A stretch of 8,688 bases of DNA from Coleofasciculus sp. S288 (GCA_020216575.1 JAIUYC010000102.1:1-8688), one strand, 5' to 3'; counted from the stretch's first letter, positions 1 through 7,772 are shown. Made by a program: numbers and translations. Notes: a model not told the origin generated them from the letters alone.

Positions 1-3000
1 AGCGTCAAATTATCCATCTCCTTCCAGAGAAGAACGATGTTGTCTGAACCAGCCGTCACCAGTACCTTTCCATCTGGACTGAAACGTAGAGAGTTAACAG
101 AGGCACGATGTCCAATTAAGGTTGTAATCAGTCTGCCATCTTGAGTCCAAAGCTTGACGGTGCGATCGTCACTGGCAGTGGCAATAGTTTGGCCATTACC
201 AGATTGAAAGTCCACACTCAGAACTGCTGCATCATGACTTTCGAGTCTATGTAGTAGAGTACCATTCTGGTTCCAAAGTATTGCACTATTATCCTTACTT
301 GCTGTTGCAAGAAGCTGACTGTCTGGACTGAAACGGACACTGAAGATCGGAGCGTCGGGTTTGTGTCCTTTCAGAAAAACCCGCAATTTTTTGTCTTGAT
401 TCCAGAGTTTTGCAGTACCATCTTTACCAGTCGTGGCGATTGTTGAACCATCGGGACTAAATCTAACACTGTAAACCCTTTCCTCATCTGTGTTCAAGGT
501 ATCTTGGAGCTGTCCTTCCAAGTTCCAGAACTTAACGATTGGGTCATAACCAGCGGTGGCAATCATGTTGTCATCAGGGCTAAAACTAACGCTCGCGACC
601 AAGCCATTGAGCTTACTTAGTGTATGCAAAGACTTACCTTCCAGATTTCGCAGAGTCACTGTTCCGTCATCTTTCGCAGCAGCTACGATTTGACTGTCCT
701 GGCTGAAGCTCACATCATAAACTGAACTTTCTTCTGTCCATTGTTCCAGGAAGTCGCCGTTGCGATTCCAGAGGCGGACATCTTTGTCAACATCAGCCGT
801 AACGAGCTTTTGACCATCTGGGCTAATATTAACAACACGAACTCGGTTAGGATGCCTAATGGGAATGAGATAGGAATAATTCGGTTGCCAGAGTCTAACG
901 GTTTTGTCGTAGCTGACAGAGGCTAACAGCGTTCCATCCTGGCTGAAACTGAGGCTGTTAACTCGATCTCTGTGTCCCTCTAGAGTACTCAGCAGTTCAC
1001 CGTTGCTATTCCAAAGCTTGACAGTACTGTCAGTGCTGCCTGTAGCAACTGTTTTGCCGTCAGGGCTGAAAACGACATCAACAACACCTCTTGTATGTTC
1101 TGCAAGTACGAATTTTTTATCTCCGGTTTTACTATCCCAAAGAATCGCTGTTGTATTGGCACTAGCAGTGGCAATTGTTTGTCCGTCTGGACTAAATCGC
1201 ACTTTAACCACAGGCTCATTGTGTCCTATGAGGGGTGGACGAACTTCTTTGCCTTCCCGATTCCACTGCTTGACGGTGTTGTCGTCACTCGCCGTAGCGA
1301 TGGTCTGACCATCTCGACTAAAACTGATGCTGTAAATTGCTGTATTATGTCCTTTCCAGGCTTTCTGACGATTTCCCTGGCGATCCCAAAGGATAATCGT
1401 TCCATCACCACTAGCAGTAGCAATTGTTTGTCCGTCTGGACTAAAACTTACACTCCAGACTGGAACGGACTTTCCGTTTTTATCTACCAATTCTGTATTC
1501 AAATCTCTTAAAAATGTGCCATCCCGTTTCCAAAGTTTGACAACGCCATCATTGCTAGCACTCGCAAGTATTTGCCCGTCTGAGCTAAAACTAACAGCGA
1601 AGACTGGTTCACGATGTTTTAGCTGTGTTTTTGTTTTGATTTCTGTGCCATCGCGATTCCACAGCTTTACTATCCCATCAGCGCCACCAGTAGCAATAAT
1701 TTGATCTTGGGGTTGCGGATCGGGACTGAAGCTAACACTGTTGACGTAGGTATTGTGTGCTTCCCAGTAGTTGCGTTCTCTAACCCAATAAGTTGCCTCT
1801 GCCAGCACTTCCATGACTTCAGCACGAAGCTGAGAATTTTTGCGGAACCATAGAGATTGCTGAAGTTGCTTGCCCGCTTTCAGGGCTTCAGTTAGGGCCT
1901 CTAATCTGTCTCGATTTGAGTCAAAGGTTGCTCTTGAGGCAGTCACCAATGCTTGAATCTGATTTCTATCGGCTGCCCTCCACTGAATGCCAGCAAAGAT
2001 TGAGAGTAACGCAATACCAATTGAGGATGCGATCGCCACTATAGCTCTCTGTTCTGCGGCTTTTCGCAATTTGCGCTCTTGTCCAAGTTGGGCTTTGAGT
2101 TCGCGATCGCGTCCTTCCGCACAAGTTGCCACATACTCTGCCCCCAGTGAGGACAAAAATCCCTTTTTCTGTAGCGCCTCGGCATCCTCTAATCGCCTTC
2201 CACGCAGCAGCAAATATTCTTTATAGTTTTCTTTATGTTTCTCTTTATTCCAATTCTGAGCTTCTTGCTCAACAGTATGACAGAATTGCAGGTCAATACG
2301 GTTCTCTTGCAACCAATCGTGTAATTTTTTCCAGTCGCGAATTAAGGCTTCATGGGCTAGGTCAATAACTTGGGTGTCTTCAGCCAAATTAGTTAAACGA
2401 TTTTCGTTCGTCTCATCTGTCTTTTGTCCCCCTTCCCCAGTCACCAACAAGCGCCCTCGCACCAAATCTTCTAGGACTTGATTGAGAGCTTCCCGCTCCT
2501 CTGGCTTATTTCCCGCGATATCTAACACACGGATTTTGAGCTGTCGCTGGCGGGTATCCTTTCCCCTCTCATCTATTTTCACTAGCCTCAAAAATATCTG
2601 CTTGATCCATTTTTTTTCTAGAGGCCGTCTCTTCTGCTGTGGGGACTCCTTCTCAAAATCTTTGTAACTGTAAATCTTATCCGCATGGTGATTCAAAGCT
2701 CCAGTTACCCCACCCAATTCCTTATATTGCTCTAAGGTTAGTTGATGATTTTGGCTATTCCGTTTTTCCCAAAGTTGTGTCAGGGCAAACTCCAACAAGG
2801 GTAAGATTCCCTTCTCTTTCCCCACATCTTGCAGAATCTCTTCTAACAATCCCTCCTCAAAGCTATATCCTTGGATGTTTGCTGGTTTTTCAATCGCGTC
2901 CTTTAAATCTTTACCAACCAAAGGTGGCATATAGATCGCCTGGGCTTGAATTAGCTGAGTCAAAGAGGGATAACGCAAACAAGATTCGATAAAATCAGCC

Positions 3001-4364
3001 CGCATCGTTATGACTACAGCTAAAGGCGAATCAGGAATGTTTGCTAATTTAGTAATTAACTCAATGAATCGACTTCGCTTAGTTTCATCAGTACAAACCG
3101 TAAATACTTCTTCAAACTGATCGATGAGTAGTAGATAATTAACGGAGCTGCGTAAAGATTTAACAAAAGAAACAAAACTATCTGAAAAATTTTCAGTTAA
3201 TGCATTCGTATCCTGAAGCTCTTTGGGATAATTAAAAACTTTATTAAAGTTTTTGACTAAGTTAGCCAATGGGTTGCTCCCTGGCTTAATGGGTTCTATA
3301 CTTTGCCATTCGCTGTCTTCCTTTAACCGAGAAATTAAATCGCTATCTTTATTTAACCGAGGAATTAAGCCTGCCCTTACTACCGACGATTTACCACTTC
3401 CGGACGCACCAATCACAGCCACAAACGGTTTTTTATCCAATTTCCGAAAAATTTCTTGAACTTGCTTATCTCGACCAAAGAAAAATACTGCTTGTTCTTT
3501 TTCAAAAGGCTGTAATCCTTGGTAAGGACAGATAAGTTCTCCCTTTTCATCCCTAAGTGCTGTCTCTTTATTCGTACCTAAAATTTGTTTATACTGGACT
3601 AAAATAATTCTTTGACCTAACCCCATTCGACTCGGTTTTTGTAGTTTGTCGAGTTTATTATTCTCTTGAATTCGTTCGATTTCTCTACCAATAAAATCAA
3701 ACAAAAGGTCATTACTTATCTCTCCATTTTTGTCGGCATTCTCTTGAGATAGCCCCTTGATTAATAACCCAGAGAAGACACTATAACTATCATCTCGCAA
3801 GATTTTAGCGGTTTCAAAATCCCGACAAGCGGCAAGCAGGTAGTAGTTGTTCTTTGAAGTAAAATTATCAATCAGAGCTGATTTTACTGATTCAAAAAGT
3901 AAACCGCTATAACAGCTATCAAAAATAACAATTAAACTGTTAAACTGATAGTGATTGATGAGTTCGTTAAAATCGCTAAGAGGAAAACCTTTTTGTTGAT
4001 CGACGACTTGTTGGTTTTCAACTGTGATTTGGCAATCTGAAGTTGCCAAAAAACCCTCTTTTTTCTCGTCTAATCCTAACTTCCTTTGTAAAGTAAATCC
4101 GTGACCTATGAAATAAATTAATGCATTTTTGTTGTTCGCTTTCTTAAGAAAAGTACCTAACGCCTGATTTAGCTGCTCATAAGTCACACCGTCTCCACTC
4201 ATTTCATCCACATCAGGCTTTTTGGGGAGTCGTTCAACCTGGAAACTTCCCTCATTTTCCAATATTTTCGCCACTTTCTCTGCGCTTCGAGGAGCTGGCA
4301 TGACGGGACGAAAATAAGAACATTCGTATGTGGGAATTCCAATGACAAGAGCGTGGCGATCCAT
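1..4364 (-). CDS. Caspase-like (C14) / STAND NTPase / WD40-repeat protein, 3' end outside window
   Basis: The frame is open from ATG at 4364 to the left edge: 1454 codons, no stop. Domains: caspase-like protease about residues 1-240, starting MDRHALVIGI, with catalytic His88 in IYFIGHGF and Cys151 in IFDSCYSG; STAND-type NTPase starting with CPYQGLQPFEKEQAVFFFGR at 279, Walker A GASGSGKSS (Lys325) and Walker B LLLIDQFEE (Asp415); winged-helix-like region ending near LAHEALIRDW (671); charged coiled-coil-like stretch about 747-773; one hydrophobic segment 774-795; then 14 WD40 repeats from about 870. Family knowledge: caspase-homologue proteases cut after basic residues, and STAND NTPases act as ligand-triggered oligomerising switches with C-terminal repeats as sensors. 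I infer a membrane-tethered, signal-activated protease in a death, stress or anti-phage response. The start is firm: an in-frame TAA lies six codons upstream. No clear Shine-Dalgarno is near it; GAGGGGAGAG sits about 30 bases up. The last visible residues (WKEMDNLT) resemble the run-in to a short C-terminal tail in such proteins, so little may be missing. The physiological role is unknown. Confidence 0.95.
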   Translation of the reverse strand, partial: MDRHALVIGIPTYECSYFRPVMPAPRSAEKVAKILENEGSFQVERLPKKPDVDEMSGDGVTYEQLNQALGTFLKKANNKNALIYFIGHGFTLQRKLGLDEKKEGFLATSDCQITVENQQVVDQQKGFPLSDFNELINHYQFNSLIVIFDSCYSGLLFESVKSALIDNFTSKNNYYLLAACRDFETAKILRDDSYSVFSGLLIKGLSQENADKNGEISNDLLFDFIGREIERIQENNKLDKLQKPSRMGLGQRIILVQYKQILGTNKETALRDEKGELICPYQGLQPFEKEQAVFFFGRDKQVQEIFRKLDKKPFVAVIGASGSGKSSVVRAGLIPRLNKDSDLISRLKEDSEWQSIEPIKPGSNPLANLVKNFNKVFNYPKELQDTNALTENFSDSFVSFVKSLRSSVNYLLLIDQFEEVFTVCTDETKRSRFIELITKLANIPDSPLAVVITMRADFIESCLRYPSLTQLIQAQAIYMPPLVGKDLKDAIEKPANIQGYSFEEGLLEEILQDVGKEKGILPLLEFALTQLWEKRNSQNHQLTLEQYKELGGVTGALNHHADKIYSYKDFEKESPQQKRRPLEKKWIKQIFLRLVKIDERGKDTRQRQLKIRVLDIAGNKPEEREALNQVLEDLVRGRLLVTGEGGQKTDETNENRLTNLAEDTQVIDLAHEALIRDWKKLHDWLQENRIDLQFCHTVEQEAQNWNKEKHKENYKEYLLLRGRRLEDAEALQKKGFLSSLGAEYVATCAEGRDRELKAQLGQERKLRKAAEQRAIVAIASSIGIALLSIFAGIQWRAADRNQIQALVTASRATFDSNRDRLEALTEALKAGKQLQQSLWFRKNSQLRAEVMEVLAEATYWVRERNYWEAHNTYVNSVSFSPDPQPQDQIIATGGADGIVKLWNRDGTEIKTKTQLKHREPVFAVSFSSDGQILASASNDGVVKLWKRDGTFLRDLNTELVDKNGKSVPVWSVSFSPDGQTIATASGDGTIILWDRQGNRQKAWKGHNTAIYSISFSRDGQTIATASDDNTVKQWNREGKEVRPPLIGHNEPVVKVRFSPDGQTIATASANTTAILWDSKTGDKKFVLAEHTRGVVDVVFSPDGKTVATGSTDSTVKLWNSNGELLSTLEGHRDRVNSLSFSQDGTLLASVSYDKTVRLWQPNYSYLIPIRHPNRVRVVNISPDGQKLVTADVDKDVRLWNRNGDFLEQWTEESSVYDVSFSQDSQIVAAAKDDGTVTLRNLEGKSLHTLSKLNGLVASVSFSPDDNMIATAGYDPIVKFWNLEGQLQDTLNTDEERVYSVRFSPDGSTIATTGKDGTAKLWNQDKKLRVFLKGHKPDAPIFSVRFSPDSQLLATASKDNSAILWNQNGTLLHRLESHDAAVLSVDFQSGNGQTIATASDDRTVKLWTQDGRLITTLIGHRASVNSLRFSPDGKVLVTAGSDNIVLLWKEMDNLT
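3..1757 (-). repeat. Fourteen WD40 repeats (two probable seven-bladed propellers)
   Basis: Translated on the minus strand, a unit of about 41 residues recurs 14 times with the pattern V-x-S-V-x-F-S-P-D-G-Q-x-I-A-T-A-S-x-D-x-T-V-K-L-W. Blade 1 is longer (PDPQPQDQ insertion). Blades 8 and 9 are the most divergent (NISPDGQKLVTADVDKDVRLW; blade 9 ends LRN in place of LWN). The GH dipeptide before the next blade is kept in only some blades. Fourteen is two sets of seven, the number that closes a beta-propeller. WD40 propellers usually bind proteins or peptides, so this is the likely sensor half of the caspase/NTPase protein. A fifteenth blade outside the window is possible, but the closing sequence argues against it. 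Confidence 0.93.
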
Positions 4365-4473
4365 GGGTGCCAGGGTTGCTTATAACTGTCTCTCCCCTCT
4401 ACAAATAATCATGCTTCTTCATGAGAAGAGTTACAAAATCATTCGTTAGAGAGATACAGGCTATTTTAGCACT

Positions 4474-4512
4474 CAGGAGTTAGGAGTCAGAAGGAGTCAG
4501 GAGTCAGAAGGA
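4474..4512. repeat. Heptamer tandem repeat (STRR-like)
   Basis: The stretch is built from CAGGAGT-type heptamers with small variations: CAGGAGT, TAGGAGT, CAG-AAGGAGT, CAGGAGT, CAG-AAGGA. Short tandemly repeated heptanucleotides of this kind are well known in intergenic DNA of filamentous cyanobacteria. It lies about 110 bases upstream of the caspase gene start, so it may be in the leader or promoter region of that gene. No regulatory role can be read from the sequence. Confidence 0.8.
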
Positions 4513-4862
4513 AGAAAGACTTTCATCAAGGCTGAATTTGCTCTTCATGAACGGATTTACGTCGTTTCAGCGTCTATTTTCAACATAGGTTAATAAAATA
4601 TCTGGTGGAAGACTTCGGAGCGCAGTCTGTTGGCCTGTAATGATTAGCAGACATACTTTAAAGCGATCGCTATCCGGTTTTCAACAGTCGGCCTACCTAA
4701 CAATGAGCTGACTTTCTCCAGCCTCGGTATAATATCACTGCTTCATAAGGGAATTTATATAAGCCTTAATCAGGTAGTTTTCAAAGATAAAAGCTTGATA
4801 TACAAACAAGAGTTCTGAATAGTTGGCTAGAGGAAACGTCACACCAGCGTTAGTAGATTAGG

Positions 4863-4931
4863 TTAGTAGTTAGTGGGGACTCAAATCTAATTGTCATGAA
4901 TAGGGTAGTTTTATCCCCGACTAACTACTAA
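4863..4931. repeat. Long imperfect inverted repeat
   Basis: The left arm TTAGTAGTTAGTGGGGA (4863-4879) is matched by TCCCCGACTAACTACTAA (4914-4931). All 17 bases pair, with a single extra G at 4919 as a bulge. The loop is 34 bases. A partial direct copy of the left arm (GTTAGTAGATTAG, 4849-4861) precedes it. It lies downstream of the flavodiiron gene on the minus strand and could fold at the 3' end of that transcript, or be the core of a small non-autonomous repeat. Confidence 0.8.
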
Positions 4932-4936
4932 TGTGA

Positions 4937-4967
4937 AAGCTCCCGCTTGAAAGCGGGGGATGAGCTT
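4937..4967 (-). terminator. Hairpin just downstream of the flavodiiron gene; candidate terminator or IS-end remnant
   Basis: AAGCTC at 4937-4942 pairs with GAGCTT at 4962-4967, and CCCGCT with AGCGGG forms the inner stem around a TGAA loop, leaving a small one-sided GGAT bulge. It begins 13 bases after the flavodiiron stop codon on the minus strand, the right place for transcription termination. No run of U follows, so it is not a canonical intrinsic terminator. Small bulged hairpins of this look also occur at ends of IS200/IS605-type elements in cyanobacteria; no tnpA or tnpB remnant is present, so that reading is only a possibility. Confidence 0.45.
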
Positions 4968-4979
4968 AACCCAAAGAAG

Positions 4980-6704
4980 TCAGTATTGACTCCCTGATTT
5001 CCGATGATGCACTGCCGTCATTCCTGTAGGCTGTAACACTTTGCCATTGTCAACGATCGCATAAACTAGCCAGTGGTCACCACAGTCTATTCGGTTGTGG
5101 AGGGTGCATTCCAGATAGGCTAAAGCCTCACTCAGTACGGGGCAGCCATTCTCCGCTTCCTGAACGTCCAAACCCGCAAAACAGTCTTCTCCAGGAGCAA
5201 AGGGCTTGAGAAAATGCCGTCTGACGTTCTTCCCTTCCTGTAAGATATTTAGGACGAAGCGATCGCCAGTATGGATTAAAGATTCAACCGCTCGGTCTTT
5301 AGCCACAGCAACCGTTAACCCTGGAGGATTGAAACTCGCCTGCGTCACCCACGATGCTAACATCGCACTACTGACATTTTCCCGTTTGGTAGCTAACACG
5401 CACAGAGAACCAACAATTCGTCCGACAGCTTGTTCGGTGCGGTCAATTTGAGAATTACTGACCGGTTGCCAAGGCGTGCGAACTTTCTTCGCCTTTTTCA
5501 AGGCTTGCGCCAAATCTGTGCCAGCTTCTTCGCACTGTTGGAGGAGGGTATCCGTGGGTTTAAACTTGACCCGTATCGATTCAAAGCCTAAGCGATATCC
5601 AGCATCAACGAGTTTACTCTCAATCTCATCGACAGCTTCCCCACTCCAACCATAGGAACCAAAGACTCCTGCAAGCTTGTTCTTAGCGGCACAAGAGAGG
5701 ACAATACCTAGAGCGGTTTGTACTTGGGTTGGCATATGCCCCCCTAAGGTGGGAGAACCGATGATAAAGCCATCGCATTTCTCAATAGCCGCTTGAATTT
5801 CAGTTGGGTCAGTGAATTCGCAATTAATTGACTCAACGGCAACACCTGCCTTGGTCATGCCTGTGGCTAGTGCTTGTGCTAAAGTTGCTGTGTTTCCGTA
5901 AGCGGATGCATAAATCAGCGCTACAGTTAAGTCTTTATCCGTTTGCTGCTGCCCCCATTGTCGATAGTCGTGCGTGAGTCGGCTGAGGCTGTAACGTACG
6001 ATTGGGCCATGGCCTGGTGCATACAACTTGGCAGAAAATGCAGCCAGTTTATCCAATGCGACTTCTACCTGTTTGGATTGAGCGGCATGCAGGCAATCAT
6101 AGTAGAAGCGTCGGTCTTCGTCTAAGCCTTTCCAGTTTTCATCAAAGATTTCATCGCCACACAGATGAGCACCAAATAATTTATCAGTGAAGAGGACACG
6201 AGTTGCTGGGTCATAGGTGCAAAACCCATCCGGCCAGCGTGGGGTGGGAATGGGGATAAATTGGAGTTGATGACCTTGGCCTAAATCTAAGGTATCTTCT
6301 GCACGCGGTATCCAAATCGTTGGCTTGTACTCTCTTAAAGCACTTTGCAAGGCAACCGCACCGGGTTTAGAGCAAACAAAGGTGACTTGGGGCGCTAACT
6401 CTAGCAAGGCTTTCAGCGTCACCATCCGGTTGGGGTTGACGTGACCCAAAATTAGGTAATCTAACTGCTGCAAGTTCGTGTACTGCTGCAATTCTTGGAG
6501 GAAAATCTCAGTAAACGACTCTCCTGGGGGGTCGATGAGGGCAGTTTTATCGGCTTGAATTAGATAGGAATTGGCAGTTGTGCCGCGTTGCAGGGAGTAT
6601 TCGACTTCAAACTTGAGTCTGTCCCAAGTGCGCGATCGCAAAATGGTAGTATCGGCAGTAGCGATCGAGGCGACTTGAACATCGCGAGGTTTTACGTCTA
6701 GCAT
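4980..6704 (-). CDS. flv1: Class C flavodiiron protein, Flv1/Flv2 type (non-canonical diiron site)
   Basis: The 574-residue protein has the full cyanobacterial three-module layout: metallo-beta-lactamase-like domain (about 25-250), flavodoxin domain with the FMN loop YASAYGNT (265-272) to about 403, and a C-terminal flavin-reductase domain (about 425-574, starting EQAVGRIVGSL). Class C proteins take electrons from photosystem I via reduced ferredoxin or NAD(P)H and reduce O2 to water, protecting cells in fluctuating light. The usual HxExDH ligand motif reads H88-V-N90-P-N92-R93; the next His (usual HWPD) is Arg156 in PRWPD; the bridging Asp position is Lys175 in TDKLFG; the last His (H232 in GHGP) remains. 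This pattern is known for Flv1 and Flv2, which act in hetero-oligomers with Flv3 or Flv4. I prefer Flv1 because no Flv4 or sll0218-like gene adjoins, but Flv2 is not excluded. The Shine-Dalgarno is weak. It follows the PsiE-family gene by 54 bases, probably in one transcript. Confidence 0.95.
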   Translation of the reverse strand: MLDVKPRDVQVASIATADTTILRSRTWDRLKFEVEYSLQRGTTANSYLIQADKTALIDPPGESFTEIFLQELQQYTNLQQLDYLILGHVNPNRMVTLKALLELAPQVTFVCSKPGAVALQSALREYKPTIWIPRAEDTLDLGQGHQLQFIPIPTPRWPDGFCTYDPATRVLFTDKLFGAHLCGDEIFDENWKGLDEDRRFYYDCLHAAQSKQVEVALDKLAAFSAKLYAPGHGPIVRYSLSRLTHDYRQWGQQQTDKDLTVALIYASAYGNTATLAQALATGMTKAGVAVESINCEFTDPTEIQAAIEKCDGFIIGSPTLGGHMPTQVQTALGIVLSCAAKNKLAGVFGSYGWSGEAVDEIESKLVDAGYRLGFESIRVKFKPTDTLLQQCEEAGTDLAQALKKAKKVRTPWQPVSNSQIDRTEQAVGRIVGSLCVLATKRENVSSAMLASWVTQASFNPPGLTVAVAKDRAVESLIHTGDRFVLNILQEGKNVRRHFLKPFAPGEDCFAGLDVQEAENGCPVLSEALAYLECTLHNRIDCGDHWLVYAIVDNGKVLQPTGMTAVHHRKSGSQY

Positions 6705-6758
6705 AGGTCTTACTTGTTGAAAACTTGGGTTACTAATAATTGGCGGGTCACTTAGGTA

Positions 6759-7343
6759 TCAATCTTCATGTCCTAAGCTGTTCAATCCATCTGAAAAGAT
6801 AGGCGCAACACCGTGAGAATCTAGATTTGTTACGGTTTCAACTGGGTTCGATACGTTATCGGTTGAAAGAAACTTCTGTCTCATCAAGATACGCTTTTCT
6901 GGGTCAATTCCCTTGAAGGTTGGTGGCAGCCAAACTCGAATAATTAGTAGCGCCCCCATCACTAACAAGAATGCACAAGCAGCTAGAATCTGAACCCAAG
7001 ATGTTTCCAACACTCCCCGCACGATAACTTCTCGCAGAACGGAGACAATCGATACTTCTACAGCGACCCCAATTGAGATTCGTTGCTCTTGTAAGTAAAT
7101 AATCAGCAGTCGAAATAACTCGACTAAAATTAGCAGAAACAGAATATCGGAAGTAACTTGTTGGAAATCCAGGGGAGGCAGCATGGAGAAGAACATCCCC
7201 CGTAACTGGAGCACCATGAAGGCGAATAGACCAATACACAGGGAAATTACGATAAAGTCCTGGACGGTTTCGAGAATGCGTACAATGCGATTCCGCTTCA
7301 ACCATTCGTAGGCGTTAGAAGGGTTCGTCAAAGGCTCGTGCAT
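6759..7343 (-). CDS. PsiE-family (phosphate-starvation-inducible E) membrane protein
   Basis: This 194-residue protein has strongly hydrophobic segments at about 29-48, 65-84 and 117-137, with a fourth weaker one at about 91-108, consistent with a four-helix inner-membrane protein. The conserved block VELFRLLIIYLQEQRISIG followed by VLREVIVRGVL is what I recognise as the PsiE family (named after an E. coli gene induced by phosphate starvation; biochemical function unknown). The N-terminus is short and polar; the last 50 residues are hydrophilic and look unstructured. A longer reading from TTG at 7358 is possible but unlikely, because a GGAGG lies 8 bases before ATG 7343 and overlaps that TTG codon. 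It is the upstream partner of the flavodiiron gene. No convincing Pho box was found upstream, so regulation by phosphate is not shown. Confidence 0.85.
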   Translation of the reverse strand: MHEPLTNPSNAYEWLKRNRIVRILETVQDFIVISLCIGLFAFMVLQLRGMFFSMLPPLDFQQVTSDILFLLILVELFRLLIIYLQEQRISIGVAVEVSIVSVLREVIVRGVLETSWVQILAACAFLLVMGALLIIRVWLPPTFKGIDPEKRILMRQKFLSTDNVSNPVETVTNLDSHGVAPIFSDGLNSLGHED

Positions 7344-7351
7344 TTGGGATG

Positions 7352-7356
7352 CCTCC
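7352..7356 (-). promoter_or_regulatory. Shine-Dalgarno site deciding the start of the PsiE-family gene
   Basis: GGAGG on the minus strand sits 8 bases upstream of ATG 7341-7343, an ideal distance. Since it overlaps the alternative TTG start at 7358 and the codon after it, the shorter reading is favoured. Confidence 0.8.
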
Positions 7357-7531
7357 AAGCTGTGTTGTTAAATTCCAGGTTACATTCTTTTTTTTTATAA
7401 AATAAGTAGCTGTTGATTTGATTTATTAATGTTTTCGATTAGGGCTAACGCGAGGGTTCTCATCCATCCGACCACAGCAACCCTTGAACTCAGTAGTTAG
7501 GCACAATTAAACCTAAAATTCGCAGGAGTTA

Positions 7532-7564
7532 AGAAGTCGGGTTTCTTGAAGAAACCCGACTTCT
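7532..7564. repeat. 33-base near-perfect palindrome (REP/MITE-core-like)
   Basis: The arms AGAAGTCGGGTTTCTT (7532-7547) and AAGAAACCCGACTTCT (7549-7564) are perfect reverse complements around a single central G. Transcribed either way it makes a 14-base-pair stem with a TTGAA-type loop. Palindromes of this type recur in intergenic DNA of several filamentous cyanobacteria, in my recollection; copy number here cannot be judged from one window. Its right edge touches the truncated toxin fragment exactly, suggesting insertion or a recombination event at that point. Confidence 0.9.
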
Positions 7565-7714
7565 GGGTGTGAGCCGATGTAACCGAACAAAATCAAATCG
7601 ATTGATTGTTACAATTGCCCTGTCATTAGTCCCAGCAAAAGCTAACACTTCTTCGTCAGGAATTCCAAGATTTGCATTTCCAGCTTCTTGTACCGTGAGG
7701 ACATCATGGCCCAT
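7565..7714 (-). pseudogene. DUF5615 PIN-like toxin remnant, both ends lost
   Basis: The readable part, MGHDVLTVQEAGNANLGIPD onward through VLAFAGTNDRAIVTINRFDFVRLHRLTP, is the central part of DUF5615 family proteins (PIN-like fold, toxin-like partners of DUF433 antitoxins), which normally run to about 110-120 residues. Here only 50 residues remain. The normal N-terminal start with its acidic residue (FLADVN-like) is absent: an in-frame TAA stands three codons upstream of the ATG. The normal C-terminal part (HAGII-like) is replaced by the palindrome at 7532-7564, through which the frame continues for 11 artefactual residues to a stop at 7529. The ATG is probably an internal methionine. No DUF433 antitoxin gene is visible. 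I judge it non-functional. Confidence 0.8.
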
Positions 7715-7772
7715 ATTACGTTAACCAAGCTCAGAGCTTCATTAATGAGCATCAAAGACTCGTGAGTGAGTA

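Larger units (their letters stand above)
4365..4979. other. Repeat-rich intergenic region, no gene seen
   Basis: This 615-base gap between the flavodiiron gene and the caspase gene has no open frame with coding character on either strand. It holds a heptamer array (4474-4512), a HIP1 octamer (4663-4670), two near-copies of GTTAGTAG (from 4849 and 4862), a long inverted repeat (4863-4931) and a compact hairpin (4937-4967). The promoter and leader of the caspase gene must lie in its left part, but I see no convincing -35/-10 pair there. A TATAAT on the plus strand at 4728-4733 has no well-spaced -35 and no gene downstream. Confidence 0.7.

Noticed and set aside
741..3459. Many short plus-strand frames and other minus-strand frames inside 1-4364
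   Set aside because: They overlap the long caspase/NTPase/WD40 gene, show no family features and are antisense or shifted reflections of its repeats.
4728..4733. TATAAT as a plus-strand promoter
   Set aside because: No -35 at proper spacing and no gene follows on the plus strand.
5206..6190. Short plus-strand frames antisense to the flavodiiron gene
   Set aside because: The opposite strand encodes a clear full-length family member; these have no recognisable domains.
6904..7305. 133-residue minus-strand frame overlapping the PsiE-family gene in another frame
   Set aside because: It lacks hydrophobic or domain patterns and no ribosome site, while the other frame is a recognised membrane family.
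7360..7386. Pho box upstream of the PsiE-family gene
   Set aside because: Two TAAC cores exist on the minus strand but are 12 bases apart instead of the 11-base period of cyanobacterial Pho boxes, and they lie within the likely leader.
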